Source: Chrysoperla carnea (lineage: Eukaryota; Arthropoda; Insecta; Neuroptera; Chrysopidae). Taken from it: a DNA stretch of 64,000 nt. Below, piece by piece: positions 46,855 to 58,720 of the stretch. Position 1 is the stretch's first letter, and each line of letters opens with the position of its first letter. The DNA lies in NCBI RefSeq assembly GCF_905475395.1, contig NC_058337.1:13752983-13816982 (forward strand), written 5' to 3'. The position numbers and the translations under genes are program-made. Below the pieces are notes generated by a model. That model was not told the origin of the DNA. It did not search any database and was given only the letters and a program-made list of their open reading frames with translations.

Positions 46855-47045
46855 CTTGATACCCACCCGCTTCGCTGGATTTAAAAGTAAAGACTGGTAA
46901 AGAATTGTGTTATATCCTTTACTTCGCTTAAGCGAAGTAAAGGATATAACACAATTCTTTACCAGTCTTTACTGTTCCCACTTCCATTACACTCGAAATA
47001 GGGATAGAGATTGTTTTACTTAAGTAAAATATATGTACAGTTTTC
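46855..47045 (+). repeat. 5' part of the ACCCACCCGCTTCGCTGG repeat family
   Basis: Shares GATACCCACCCGCTTCGCTGG, TTTAAAAGTAAAG and a following CACTCGAAATA, TTGTTTTAC and TAAAATATATGTA series with 55416-55540. In this copy an exact palindrome (46886-46973) replaces the corresponding middle. Confidence 0.65.
46886..46973. repeat. Exact 88-bp palindrome with no spacer
   Basis: Bases 46886-46929 are followed immediately by their exact reverse complement at 46930-46973, centred on CGCTT/AAGCG. Symmetry breaks at 46885 and 46974. The left arm is repeat-family sequence (AGTAAAGACTGGTAAAGAAT), so the right arm looks like a templated copy made by foldback replication. Confidence 0.95.
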
Positions 47046-47329
47046 AATTTTTTTTATTAAATACATAGTCACAGTAGAAAATACTTTCGAAAATTTTCGA
47101 AAACCAAATAAATGGTGAATGGTCGAAGGGCGCCATAATAGTGTTGTTTTTTTAAACTCTTCTTATTTATAAAAAAAATAATGCAAGCACTCACATTCAA
47201 CACTTTCTATCCACGGTATTTCAACAATTAACTCAGTCAATTGTATGTTTTCACTAGTTTCAAAAGTGTTTTCCAAATACCTTCTGAATATATGAATTCC
47301 TATCCTTTACATATTAAGGTAGTACTATC

Positions 47330-47570
47330 GGTAATAGACTGCATTTAGAATTTAATGAAACTTGGCATAGTTGGCCGTTATTATATCATAAGTAACCAGT
47401 TAAATTTTTAGGGGCCTTCAAAGAACTGAAAATTTGAACGTCCAGTTTTGTGAAATAAAATAAAATCTGTGATTTCCCATAAGGATGTATGTTAAAATCT
47501 CTTTAAAAAATCTTTTTTCAGTTCTTTGAAGTCCCCTACAAATTTAACTGGTTAATTATGATATAATTAA
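47330..47570. repeat. Hairpin repeat
   Basis: CCAGTTAAATTTTTAGGGGC and CAAAGAACTGAAAA at about 47396-47432 are answered by TTTTCAGTTCTTTG and GTCCCCTACAAATTTAACTGG at about 47517-47554. The left flank GGTAGTACTATCGG resembles the termini of the 17620-18129 family. Confidence 0.6.
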
Positions 47571-47576
47571 TGGATG

Positions 47577-47945
47577 TGAACACGATAGCTTAAAAACGGA
47601 AACAGAAATCAAGCCGAAATTTTATAGCGTGCTTAGAACCAAAAAAGTGAGTTTGAGTTCTAAAAGAGTAACATAGTTGATTTGTATCATTGGTCTTGGG
47701 TTAATCTTGTAAACTGTAATAAATAAATCAAAAGTTTAAATGTAGAAAATGTTCCTTTTAAAAAAATAAACAACTTTTAATTAAAACATTTTTTTGTAAA
47801 CATCATAGTTTTTCCTTAAGAGCACAAATTAGATCAAAAGTTTATATTTTCTCCAAAACTATGAAAGATAGAGAATTCAAAATATGCAGGTAACAATTGA
47901 GTTAACAGTATTTGCATTATTATTTTTTTTTTAATTAGAAGAGTT
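47577..47945 (+). repeat. R600 family, divergent partial copy 4
   Basis: Follows R600 from GATAGCTTAAAAACGGAAA through ATGTTCCTTTTAAAAAAATA and AACATCATAG, then continues with a variant tail (TTCTCCAAAACTATGAAAG) shared with 54832-55290. This defines a second R600 subfamily. Confidence 0.65.
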
Positions 47946-48125
47946 TAAAAAATTTTAAAAAATCAGCATGATTATGGCGCCACTTTTTAAGTTTTCGAAA
48001 ATTTTTTTAAGGATTTTCAAAAAAAATTTTTTTTTTGTTTTTCGAAAATATTTTACAAAACTACTAGTTGAAGATACGTGCAAAATTTTCAACAACCTAT
48101 CTTTTATAGTGTCGAAGAAAATACT

Positions 48126-48512
48126 TACGGGTAAATAGTGATGTTTATGAAAAAATGTATCAAACAAAAGTTGATTATTTTTTTCAAGATTTTTTACATT
48201 TAAACTTTTGTTGTATCTCTAATGGTTTGCTAGCTGGATCATACGGACCCAGCTCACCCATAGTGCTCATTTACGAACTTCCTGATCACGATATAATAAT
48301 TTCAGTTTGATATCTTTTCGTTTTTGAGTTATCGTGCGGACAGTCGGACAGACGAACAGACAGGCAGTCAGACAGACATATAGACAGACAGACAACCAAA
48401 AGTGGCCTCTATAGGTGATTTTATGAACGCCTATACCAAAATTTTGTTCATAGCATCAATATTTTTATGCGTTACAAACTTGGGACTAAACTTAGTATAT
48501 CTTTTTATAACT
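48126..48512 (-). repeat. R600 family, partial copy 5
   Basis: On the minus strand it runs from CTTAGTATATC-type sequence through ACCCGTAAG, and lacks the CACTTGTT-side tail. It carries an expanded imperfect (CAGA)n tract at about 48340-48400. It sits head-to-head beside copy 4. Confidence 0.75.
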
Positions 48513-48906
48513 CCAAAATGACAATTATTCGACCTCTTATTTAACTTTCAAGGGCATAAATAATTTTAAAAAATAATTAAAAAATAAATTAAAAACAAGA
48601 AATCTGCCGATTAAAAAAAAATATTTTTGGAAAATGTAAAAGTTAATAATTATTATTAAGTACTTATTTATTAAATACTAGGTATAATATTACGCTGAGT
48701 AAAACAAAATATAAAAATATTTATTACTTTCATTTTTACTGAATGAATTAAAAGACTCAAACATACAGGGCCATTAAACAATAACAAACTTTATGTAAAT
48801 AAGATATGATTAAATTGAGGAAATTTAATTTAGAAGACGCATACATAAATGTTTAAACGTTTAAGCATTTTTACACGTTAGCGGAAATTTTACCTTAGGA
48901 TTTAAT

Positions 48907-49518
48907 TTTTATACCATGCATATATGTAATATGCAAGGTATAATAAGTTTAGTCCCAAGTTTGTAACGCTAAAAATATTGATGCTACGCACAAAATTTTG
49001 GCATAGGTGTTCATAAAATCACCTAATTAGTCCATTTGCGGTTGTCCATCTGTCTGTCTGTCTGTCGTCGGTGTGTCGTTTGTCTGTCGTCTGTCTGTCG
49101 TCTGTCATCACGATAACTCAAAAACGAAAAGCCGATATCAAGCTGAAATTATTATAGCGTGCTTAGGACCGGACGTCAAAAAAATGAGGTCGAGTTCGTA
49201 AATGAGCAACATAGGTTAATTGGATCTAGGGTCCGTAGGACCGATCTTGTAAACCGTTAGGGGTAGAACAAAAATTTTAAATGTAAAAAATGTTTTTTAT
49301 TAAAAAAATAAACAACTTTTGGTTGAAATATTTTTTCGTAAACGTCACTGTTTACCCGTGAGGGCTCAAATTAGGCGCAAATTGTACAGTATGTATTATA
49401 TGGGAATATCAGTTATGTATGTGTGACATGTGTGTATGTATAATGTGATAGTGTAATCAACACTGTCTATGCATGGTATTTCAACAATTAACTCAGTCAA
49501 TTATTTGTTTTCACTTGT
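48907..49518 (+). repeat. R600 family, full-length copy 6
   Basis: Runs from TTTTATACCATGCATATATG to TTTTCACTTG, with TATGCATGGTATTTC near the right end. The GTCTGTCTGTCGTCGGTGTG microsatellite (49054-49110) is longer than in most copies. Confidence 0.85.
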
Positions 49519-49734
49519 AATATTTTATTGTTTGTTTCAGGTAAAATAAACCAATTATTTTATTACAGGGCGATGTATATATTTATTCAATTGTTGTATG
49601 AAACAGAGTTATATGAAAGTGAGTCAACGATTAAAATGGCGCACGATTAAAATAACATCTATTATCCATTTTTTTATGGATAATGGGAATATATTAAAAA
49701 ATGGGAATATAGTACAGTTAAAAATGTTAAAAAT

Positions 49735-50115
49735 AAAAAAAACTGCTCGCATTTTCCTAAAACCTCATGGATTGAGGTGTGTTTCTTAAGTGTCAAATAT
49801 CATTAGTAACTCATGAGTCAGTGGTGCAAATGTTTGTATTTGTTAATAAACATTAAATTATTAATGTTAAAGTTGACTACAAAATTAATAAATAGGCAAC
49901 TTGAATTACGTATACGTTATACATGTATAATAGTTTTCGATTATTTGACAAACACTTAACATTTACATCATACAAGTTGTCTAATTTTTAATTTTTTAAG
50001 TGAACTTTAACATTGATCGTTCCATTGAATTAACAATTTATTATTTATTAACAAATAGAAACATTTGCGCCACTAACTCATGCGTTACTATTGACAAAAT
50101 GCGAGTGGTTTCTTT
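49735..50115. mobile_element. Inverted-repeat element
   Basis: Arms share inverted ACTGCTCGCATTTTCC-type, AACTCATGAGT-type and GCAAATGTTTGTATTTGTTA-type segments (left about 49740-49873, right about 50001-50112). The centre is about 130 bases. No coding capacity. Confidence 0.65.
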
Positions 50116-51270
50116 CATTTTCTTTTATTAGCCGATTTTTATAACATCTTTTACCATACTAATAGAAGTTAAAGTTCAATAAACAAGCCAAAGCCTTGCG
50201 AGGTATATTAGCAGTAGAAATAAAATGTACAAGACTAAAAAATCCATACAATTTAATGATAACAGACTTACAATGATAACAGATAATTAAATATACATTA
50301 TAACACCTGTAGGTAACTATAACTTAACTTCATATTATCATTATCTAAATTGTTTGAATATTTAACTATTAACCATTAATTTATAAAAATTTTCAAAAAA
50401 TAGTCTGAAATATGAAATGTAAATGAAACTAAATATGTTAATTAGGTACTGATTGAAAAACTTCTTCGATATTGTTTCACTGTGCACAATAATTTTTGCC
50501 TTTTCGTCAAAATTTATTATTATTTCTTTCTCATCAAGATGAGTCGATATTCGTTTCTACCGAGGAGAGCAACTAATTGCCGTATCATTAGCAAAGAGGG
50601 CCGTTACAAAACCTAGTGGCGTTCAAAAGCAGCTGTACCGGCAAAAACATTTTTGATCTCCGGCGATTTCCGATTCTCTACATAATTTATTTCTGTATGG
50701 CATTTATGTAATTCGCTTCGAATACTTATGCTGAGCTAGTATCCAGCAACACCGTACATTTTTTCTAGTGTGGGGTGAGACACCAAGGGATGTGACATTC
50801 AATTCTTACCTGTACTTACCTGTACCGCTCAAAACTGACGGTATAACGACATAGGTAACGCAAAAAATGAATTCATGACCTGCAGAGAAAGAGACAGAAC
50901 TGATGGCGCTTATACATTAACATGTTGGTATTTACTGGTCTTATCTCTATCTTATCTCTATGTCTCTCTTATCGGGGGCAGCTATACGCTCCTATCTGAT
51001 CTGGTCTCTCTTTACTGCGATCAATCGTTGTCGCCGGCTTTGCGGGTCTATTGTACTATGTCTATGGCTCTAAGTGCGTGGAAACGAATTTATAACACAC
51101 CCCCACCCCTAAATTTTGGTTCAACACATAATTCTGTATTTTCGGAGGATAAATATGACGAAAAATTAATAAAACATATTTATAAATTTAATTTCATGTC
51201 CCTGTATTCTACACAGATAAATCTCTCACACATTAAATAAATTTCACTTCTGTCATCTAAGTTATTAGAA
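50116..51270. other. Non-coding, with a CTCTAT-rich low-complexity patch
   Basis: Around 50935-51000 a TCTTATCTCTATCTTATCTC-type imperfect repeat occurs, and it underlies the 121-codon open frame at 50875-51240. That frame has no recognisable domain. I see no other feature. Confidence 0.4.
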
Positions 51271-51271
51271 T

Positions 51272-52427
51272 GTATATGTTACAGTCAAAACTCTTAACCG
51301 GTCAAAACTACTCTTAACTGTCAAAATCAGTCAAGAGTGCTTTTGATCTCAAGCTATCGACAGTAGTAATTTTGACTGAAATGACAGTTAAACGTACTTT
51401 TGCCCAATGAAGCTGGTCAAAAGTGGTTTTGACTAACTGATTTTTGCTTACTTTTACTTCAATTATTTTATTAGAGATCCGTAAGGGATAAAAATCTGGC
51501 CCTGGATTCCGAGGTATAAATCTTACGGCTCTCTACTGTATGTAATTGTCTTTTTTCGTTATTGTTAATTTTTTAAGTACTTGTTCCTTTTTCGCAGACG
51601 CAGAGGTAACATGATTTGTTTTTGTACCAGCATACCGGTTTGTTTTTGTGTCGAGTTGTTTTTATCGGAGTTGTAGTGACCGAGTTGTTTTGGCCAGAGT
51701 TATTAAATACCGAGTTATTCATGATGCCCCCCCCCCCCAGTGATTAGAACTAATTTTGACCAGAAGCGTCAGTCAAAAGCACTTTTGCCTGTTTTTATAC
51801 CATGCATATATGTCCATTTATAATATGCAAGGTATATTAAATTTAGTCCCAAGTTTGTAACGCTTAAAAATAATGATGCTAAGCAAAAAATTTTGGTAAA
51901 CCTGTTCATAAAATCACCTAATTAGTCCATTTCCGGTTGTCTGTCTGTCGTCTGTCTGTCCGTCTGTCATCACGATTACTCAAAAACGAAAAGAGATATC
52001 AAGCTGAAATTTTTATATCGTACTCAGAACGTAAAAAGTGAGGTCAGGTCAAGTTCGTAAATGAGCAACATAGTTCATTTGGGTCTTGAGTCCGTAGGAC
52101 TCATCTTGTAAACCGTTAGAGATAGAACAAAAGTTTAAATAAAAAAAATATTCCTTATAAAAAAATAACCAACTTTTGTTTGAAACATTTTTTCGTAAAT
52201 ATCACTGTTTACCCGTGAGGGCGCAAATTAGACGTTAAATGTATAGTATGTAATTATGGGAATATCAGTTATATATGTGTGACATATATGTATGTGTAAT
52301 GTGATAGAGTAATCAACACTGTCTATGCATGGTATTTCAACAATTAACTCAGTCAATTGTTTGTTTTCACTTGTTTCAGTTAAAATTATTTTTGACTGGC
52401 CAAGCGTTTTTACTGTGACATATACAT
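51272..52427. mobile_element. Inverted-repeat element with a nested R600 copy
   Basis: The outer ends are ATGTATATGTTACAGTCAAAA and its complement, TTACTGTGACATATACAT-like. Further in, repeated AGTCAAAA and TTTTGACT motifs alternate on both strands. R600 copy 7 lies near the right end, giving the age order: this element first, R600 second. A C10 run is near 51727. Confidence 0.6.
51796..52378 (+). repeat. R600 family, full-length copy 7 (nested)
   Basis: Runs from TATACCATGCATATATGTCC to TTTTCACTTGTTT; right-side TATGCATGGTATTTC present. Inserted in the element at 51272-52427. Confidence 0.85.
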
Positions 52428-53381
52428 GTAAATATGTATGTTAGTATTGTCATTATTCAACACAGCGAGGAGTACCTAAGGTAAGCAGTTTTATTGTCAA
52501 TTGCAAAAAATAAATTAACAGTTAATCGATTCAATATTTACATTATAGATTTACATAACTGAGATAATTCGGAAACAAAAGTTATATTTTTTATGTTGAA
52601 TCATCAATGTTTATTTATTAATATTATTAATTTTGTAAGAATTAACCATAATAAAATTACAGTAATTATTAAAAATAATTATAAGTTTTGTATGTAATTT
52701 TTCTACAGACACGAGCTTAAACTGGGTTTTTTTTAAACGCGCGCGTGGAAGTTATTCAACACACATAAAATTAATTGCGTAAGTATGCAAAAAATTGGGA
52801 TTTTGAATTTAAAATTCTCAATTTAAAATAGTTTGTTCCCAATTTGAACTTGAAAAGGTATATCAGACCATTCCTAATATGTTCTTGTAACACAGAAAAT
52901 TTCCATGTTTCTTTAGAAAATCAAGTCTTTATTTCAACTAAAAAGTTTCAAATAACTTTTCTCCTCAGGTAAATATTTCACGAAATGTAAGATTTCAAAA
53001 TATTTAACTAATTGTAAGCCCTGCTCCGCCTCTAATTAACGTATCATGTTCTAAATAATTTTATTTGTAGTGTTTATCATATAATACCTACTATCGACGC
53101 ATTTTTCAGTTTTCCCTTAAAATTTAGGTTCAATTTCTTTTCTTTGGGAGCTTAGATCTTGTGCAATACTTATTTACGCAAAAATGTTACTGGGAAATTT
53201 TTATTAAGTTCTGAAAGACCTATTCAACCATAATCTACACGAGCGCTACGTTTTAGCTAACCCCTACTTTAGCCAACCCCCCTCTCCTCCTTTTCTAACT
53301 AACGCAAGGTCCCCGAGAGAAAAGCCAACCCCAATCCTTTGAAAAACTACATTGTAATATGACATTTAACATCTTTATTTA
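52428..53381. other. Non-coding, nothing supported
   Basis: AT-rich. A short CCCCTACTTTAGCCAACCCCC-type pyrimidine-rich patch occurs at about 53261-53285. Confidence 0.45.
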
Positions 53382-53993
53382 AAACAGTGAAAACAAACAA
53401 TTGACTGTGTTAATTGTTGAAATACCATGTATAGACAGTGTTGATTACGGAATCGTTTGTTTTTTCACAACATGTAAGTAAAGAGAGATAGTCAGCCATA
53501 CATACATACCACACACACACATGACTGATATTCCCATATAATACATACTACCTATACAATATTCGAACCTAATTTGCACCCCTATGGGTAAACAGTGATG
53601 TTTTCGAAAAAATGTTTCAAGCAAAAGTTGTTTATTCTTTATAAGGAACATTTCTTGCATTTAAACTTTTGTTTTATCTCAACAGTTTACAAGATGTTAC
53701 CTACGGACCCAAGACCCAATTGACCTATGTTGCTCATTTACGTACTCGACCTCACTTTTTACGACCTGAGCACGCTGTAAAAATTTCAACTTGATATCTT
53801 TTTTCTTTTTTGAGTTATCGTGATGACAAACGGACAGACAGACAGGCAAACGGACAACCGAAAATGGACTAATTAGGTGATTTTATAAACACCTATACCA
53901 AAATCTTGTTCATAACGTCAATATTTTTAAGCGTTACAAACTTGGGACTAAACTTAGTATACCTTGATATATTTCATATACATGGTATAAAAA
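53382..53993 (-). repeat. R600 family, full-length copy 8
   Basis: Minus-strand member ending on the plus strand with TACATGGTATAAAAA. It includes ATGTTGCTCATTTACG and GGACTAATTAGGTG. The open frame at 53445-53660 is within it. Confidence 0.85.
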
Positions 53994-54831
53994 TGAGAAA
54001 TTAATTTATTTTTTTTGAACATTAATTACAAATATTCAACAGATTTTTACATTCTTGTCAGTATGCCAAACGGATAGTATGTCAAACAACAAATTAACAA
54101 ATCCCGACCTCTGTGTATTGTCTTTTATTTTATTACTTCAGTCGCTAGCAACGGTTCTATGGATATAAAAGGATTGACAAGAGATTTAGATCATTTCCTA
54201 CGTTTTATGAGCCGTATAATCGATCTTTGATGGTTTGTGTCTCAATGATCGGTTTCACCTCACCTTTCTTTTAGGGATGTTAGTTAAATCAAAAGTTACA
54301 TGAAAGATTCTTCCTAAATAGAACTGTTTTCGAGTGTTTTTTTTGTTAATTCTGAACAGTTTAAACCTTCGAATTAGATGACACTTTCTGGCAGCAAAAT
54401 TCACAAAACGAATTTTGCTGTAGTTTTCGAGTTATGTATTTCTCGAGTTATGTATTTCTCGAGTCCTTAGCAAGGGTTCTAGGGATTCAGGTTAAGTCGA
54501 AATTTCCCTCCGTAATTACTTACCGTGTTTGGGAGGTAAAAAAAAGATCTCTCTATCTCAAATTCATCGACTCAGGGTACGTAGAACCACTACTATTACG
54601 TTTACGAATCTTTTCATATTGTTTAGTAGTGGCTGCCTCGGCCGTATCATCTAATTCTAAGGTTTTAAGGTTTTTACTGTTTTGAATTACTGGTTAGAAA
54701 AAAAAATTAAAATTGAGGTGTGATATCACAAAATCGATTAAATTTAGAAAATTCTGGGAAGTTTTGTCTTAACTCTACCCCAAAAAGGGGAGCAGGAATA
54801 TAGGAAACTCCAGCGCCTAGAGTATATGCAC
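53994..54831. other. Non-coding, nothing supported
   Basis: Contains a direct duplication of TCGAGTTATGTATTTC at about 54428-54461. The 83-codon open frame at 54434-54685 begins in it and has no recognised similarity. Confidence 0.4.
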
Positions 54832-55290
54832 TTTTTATACCCTGTGTATATGTAATATATATATCAAGGTATACTAAATTTAGTTCCAAGTATGTAACGC
54901 TTCAATATTTATACCGTGCTTCAATATTTATAGCGTGTAACGCTTCAATATTTATAGCGTAAAAAATGTTCCTTTTAAAAAAATAAACAACTTTTGTTTG
55001 GAACATTTTTTTTAAACATCACGGTTTACCCATAAGAGCGCAAATTAGGTTAAAATTTTGGTGCCCATTTTCTCCAAAACTATAAAAGAAAATTTCAAGT
55101 AGCTTCCATTAGTAATCTTGTAAAATATTCTCGAAAAACAAAAAAAAAAATTCTTGAAAATACATAATTGTGTTGGGTTTTTAAACTCTTCTAATTTATG
55201 AAAAAATATTGCAAGCTCTAATATTCAACACTTTCTATACAGGATTTTTCAACCATTATCTCAGTCAATTGTTTTTTTTTTTCACGTGTT
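54832..55290 (+). repeat. R600 family, rearranged copy 9
   Basis: Starts TTTTTATACCCTGTGTATATG, has a central deletion replaced by short repeats of CTTCAATATTTATAGCGT (about 54900-54960), then continues with AACATCACGGTTTACCC and the variant tail of copy 4. Confidence 0.65.
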
Positions 55291-55409
55291 ATATATGCAC
55301 ATCTATTACTTTATTTTACATAATAACTATTAGGTTCTGCGAGTAATTAGAATTATTTTTCAGTATTCCAATTGTTTTTTTTTCTTAAACAGTTTCAATT
55401 TTATGAAGG

Positions 55410-55855
55410 ACTAGAGTGATACCCACCCGCTTCGCTGGGTTTAAAAGTAAAGGTTGATAAAGATTGCTCTCGCTTATCCCCTTTCTATAACACTCGAAAT
55501 AATGATAAGGATTGTTTTACACAGGTAAAATATATGTATGCTTTTCTATTTTTTTAAATCTATAATAGTAATTATTCATTGAGTATATCAGAGAAGATGG
55601 CTGTGAAATATTTTATATTGACTATTTTTACAGAAATCTGCAATTTATGGTAATGTCAAATGTCAAATTAAATTAAATTTTTTTATTTATTTTTTAATAT
55701 ATCTTTATAAATTATAGTTCATGTGTTATTTTGATATATCAGCTATATTGCTGTACAGTTTCATTAAAAACTATTCGCTAGTTTAAGCGTGAAAGCGTAA
55801 CAAACAAACAAACATGCTTACTTTCGCATTTATAATATATAGAGATGGAGATTTA
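55410..55855 (+). repeat. Fullest copy of the ACCCACCCGCTTCGCTGG repeat family
   Basis: Starts GATACCCACCCGCTTCGCTG and ends GTAACAAACAAACAAACATG then TATAATATATAGAGATGG. The end matches 30440-30612 and the start matches 46855-47045, so the three copies define one retroposed family with a consistent 3' end, probably mobilised by an RTE-like LINE. Confidence 0.6.
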
Positions 55856-56439
55856 AATGTTTTTCGAGTAATTCGGACTCCTCGTATAATTTGTAACTTT
55901 TAAAAAGTATTGCGATTGTGTACCAACAAAACACGTTTGTTGAAAATATATCATTGTCTGAAAATATTTCTAATTATTAAAAAATAAATCAAATTATTCG
56001 ATACTTGAAAATATTCGAAAATTCGAATAATCAATTCGAAGCTTTTCGCAAATATACCTGAACACCAGACTTCATCCTTCGATAGCTGTACTATTTTAAC
56101 GTGATTGTGTGTTTTTCGTTCATTGGTGTATCAAATCGCAACTGTGCGTCCTATAAGTTCAGGGTACTTAAATCTGATTTGAATATTCATTTACATTGAA
56201 TACTATTTTCGTTACAGAGTTGAGGTTAAGTAAGGGTTGAATATTTTGAATGAATGAATTCATAATTTTCCAAGCTTAACAATAGATAAGGTAAGGTGTT
56301 GTTCCTCAGCAGCAGTATAACTTGCATTAGGTACCTTTCAATTTCTTGAAAACAAATTATAGGTATTAATACTTGAGTTATTTTACCGCAGACAACCTTG
56401 GGAACTTCAAGGTGTGTTTTCGACCCTAATAGTATAATT

Positions 56440-57060
56440 TAAATGATTATATTTTTGCTAAATATAAGTAGTACAGTAAACGAAGGTTTACCCTCTAAAT
56501 TCTTTCCTATTACTTCAATCGACTTGTTAATTTGACGGTAAGTAGATGAGACCCCAAGAAACAAAAGTTTTATCATGTCGAGTGGTGCTTTTGCCCTGAG
56601 AGGATGGTAACCATTCCTTCTAGTGGGTAGAAAAATATATGTTGAAAATGACACGGGAATAGATAGAGTGATGAATTGAAAGCAAAAATAGTTCGCATAG
56701 TTCGAAAAGTCAATACTTTTCGAGTTATTGGCGAGTATTTAACGTCAAATAACTGAAAAATTGGCCGTTTTTTGAGGGCACTTTAAAAAAACTATAACCA
56801 ACCTCGATAATGAAAAGATAATAAAGTTTCTTTAATTTACACTTTTTACTTAAATGACACTTTTTGCTTCGATTTCATCAAGCTATCTATTCCCGTTGTC
56901 ATTTTCAACAAATATTTTCCACCCCTTAGAAGGGGTGGTTACCACCTCCTGGCAAAAAGTACCACCTGGCACCATATAATTTTTGATCTAGATGGAGAAC
57001 AAATCATAATCACAAATTTTCATCAAAATCGGTGCTATAGGTCAAAATTTTGAAATTTCG
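56440..57060. mobile_element. Foldback element
   Basis: Left arm (about 56545-56670) and right arm (about 56870-56985) are diverged reverse complements, seen in GGAATAGATAG against CTATCTATTCCC, and in the GTGGTTACCACCTCC block against its complement near 56600. The right flank carries GTGCTATAGGTCAAAATTTTG-like sequence frequent in insect repeats. Confidence 0.6.
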
Positions 57061-57892
57061 TCATTCTTTCTTCTCGTTTCTTGGAGTTAAGTTGTTTTAA
57101 AGCAGAATTAAAAGATCAAACCATTTAAATTAAACTGTGTGCTTTAAAAACGTACTTTGTTTTCTCAAGGTTGAACTAATTCTAGATGATCATATATACA
57201 TTTCAAAATCTAGTCTTGTTTTCTCAATTACATTTTTTGTCTCAAATTTAAAGCCTAGAAGCTTGAACCTATGCCTTTATTTATTTTACATTATTTATTT
57301 ATTAATTTGCGAGTATATTCACATAAGATATGATTATGAATTGAATGGGAAGGGGGGGGGCGTCGTTGCTAAAAAATATTGTGCCTCGAGCGCGAGTTAA
57401 GCTCGCTACGCCACTGCTTGAATTAGTATTAGTTGGAGTGTTTTTTTTGTAACTCGTTTACAATCTGATGGAAGTTACACTATTAGGTTGACATATGTAC
57501 ATCAGGGTAAGATCAATGGTACATTATAGAGCTGTACCAAGGATTCTATAATATTTAAATTCTCAAAAAATACACTGTTTTTAGGAATAATGGTGCTATA
57601 AGAAGAGATTATTTCTATATAGTAAAGACATTAATTTTTTGTTTTTTGCGGTTCAGATAACAAAGTTTTGGTCTCCGAACCGAATTTTTTGGTGATACTA
57701 TAGCTTTGGGAAAGTTTATGCCGATTTTGACTCCTGGAGTCAAGGATGACATGTATATTAGTTTCGTAACTAACAAATTTACACGGTCCCTTTATTGTAG
57801 AAAAAACACTGGCATAAACACGCGTATAGATTTGAAAATAACAAATCTACAATGAACAGTACTCGCTCCGAGCATTAGTTTTTTTTATTTCA
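57061..57892. other. Non-coding, nothing supported
   Basis: AT-rich; a G10 run near 57351 and a short open frame at 57137-57400 with no similarity. Confidence 0.4.
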
Positions 57893-58720
57893 GGGAGAAA
57901 AAAGGATTATTAGGATTGTCCCTCTTGCCTTAGTTATAGCAGGGGCGGCGCCCATCGACCTTCTAGCATTCGAGAGGGTAAAACTCTACGACCTCAAAAC
58001 TAGCAGCAACAACACGAAGGAAGCCAGAGCAAAACTGAAGACGAAAACGCTGAAAGAGTGGCAAGAAAGATGGATGATGTGTGACAAGGGCCGATGGGCA
58101 AAACGGCTGATCCCGAACATTAAAGTTTGGCTTACCCAGAATCACGGGAAGACAAACTTTTTCCTGACCCAGATGTTGACGGCTCATGTTTAAAGTTCAA
58201 TTTAAAGCGTACCTTCCAAATTGGTTCTTCACCAACCCCTCCCCCCCAAGAGCAAGTACTGCCCGTATCAAACCGACGACGCTGAGCACACGTTTTTCGT
58301 ATATGAACGTTGGAAACACAACAGAGCCAGTAGGAAGACATAGGAAGACATAGACATAGGAAAAGTCGGCAAGCTTAGTAATCCACGTGCTAAAACGTGA
58401 AGAAAAATGGTCGGAAATCGCAGCTTATGTACGGCGGCTTCTACAAGATGAAATTCTAGAAAGAGACGAATAAAAACAGAGGCAGACGTCGTAACACACG
58501 TAACACAGATTGGATTGAAGTAATGCTAACGCGATTCCGATACAGTCGTCCCCGCATTTCCGATGAATGATTGCAGAGGCAGATTTTGCAGACATGAGAT
58601 AAAATTTAGTCGGAGTGGAAATTTTCGAGTTCGGCACACCAAGCACAACATCTAGCCCACCCCTGATGGTACATAAAAGTATTTTCCCCTCTGAACACAA
58701 AACAAAACTGTTGATATGGC
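57893..58720 (+). pseudogene. 5'-truncated R1-like non-LTR retrotransposon fragment
   Basis: An open frame from 57893 to TAA at 58190-58192 encodes the end of a reverse-transcriptase polyprotein, with PIDLLAFERVKLY, EWQERWMMCDKGRWAKRLIP and NFFLTQMLTAH. These are the landmarks of R1/TRAS-type ORF2 C-termini. The downstream cysteine-motif region (CPYQTDDAEHTFFVYERW) continues after a small deletion and a shift at a C run near 58240. EEKWSEIAAYVRRLLQDEIL ends the frame near 58470, and a 3' UTR follows to about 58720. The copy is dead. The GC content is clearly above its surroundings. Confidence 0.8.

Noticed and set aside
48340-48400. CRISPR-like or regulatory tandem array
   Set aside because: It is the imperfect CAGA microsatellite inside an R600 copy; a eukaryotic genome and no spacers.
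50539-50616. Short frame MSRYSFLPRRATNCRIISKEG resembling the N-terminal part of an inward-rectifier potassium channel
   Set aside because: Only 25 codons, ends in a stop, no donor or following channel sequence; the resemblance is too weak to claim.
50875-51240. 121-codon open frame
   Set aside because: Driven by CTCTAT low-complexity sequence, with no domain, splice context or similarity recognised.
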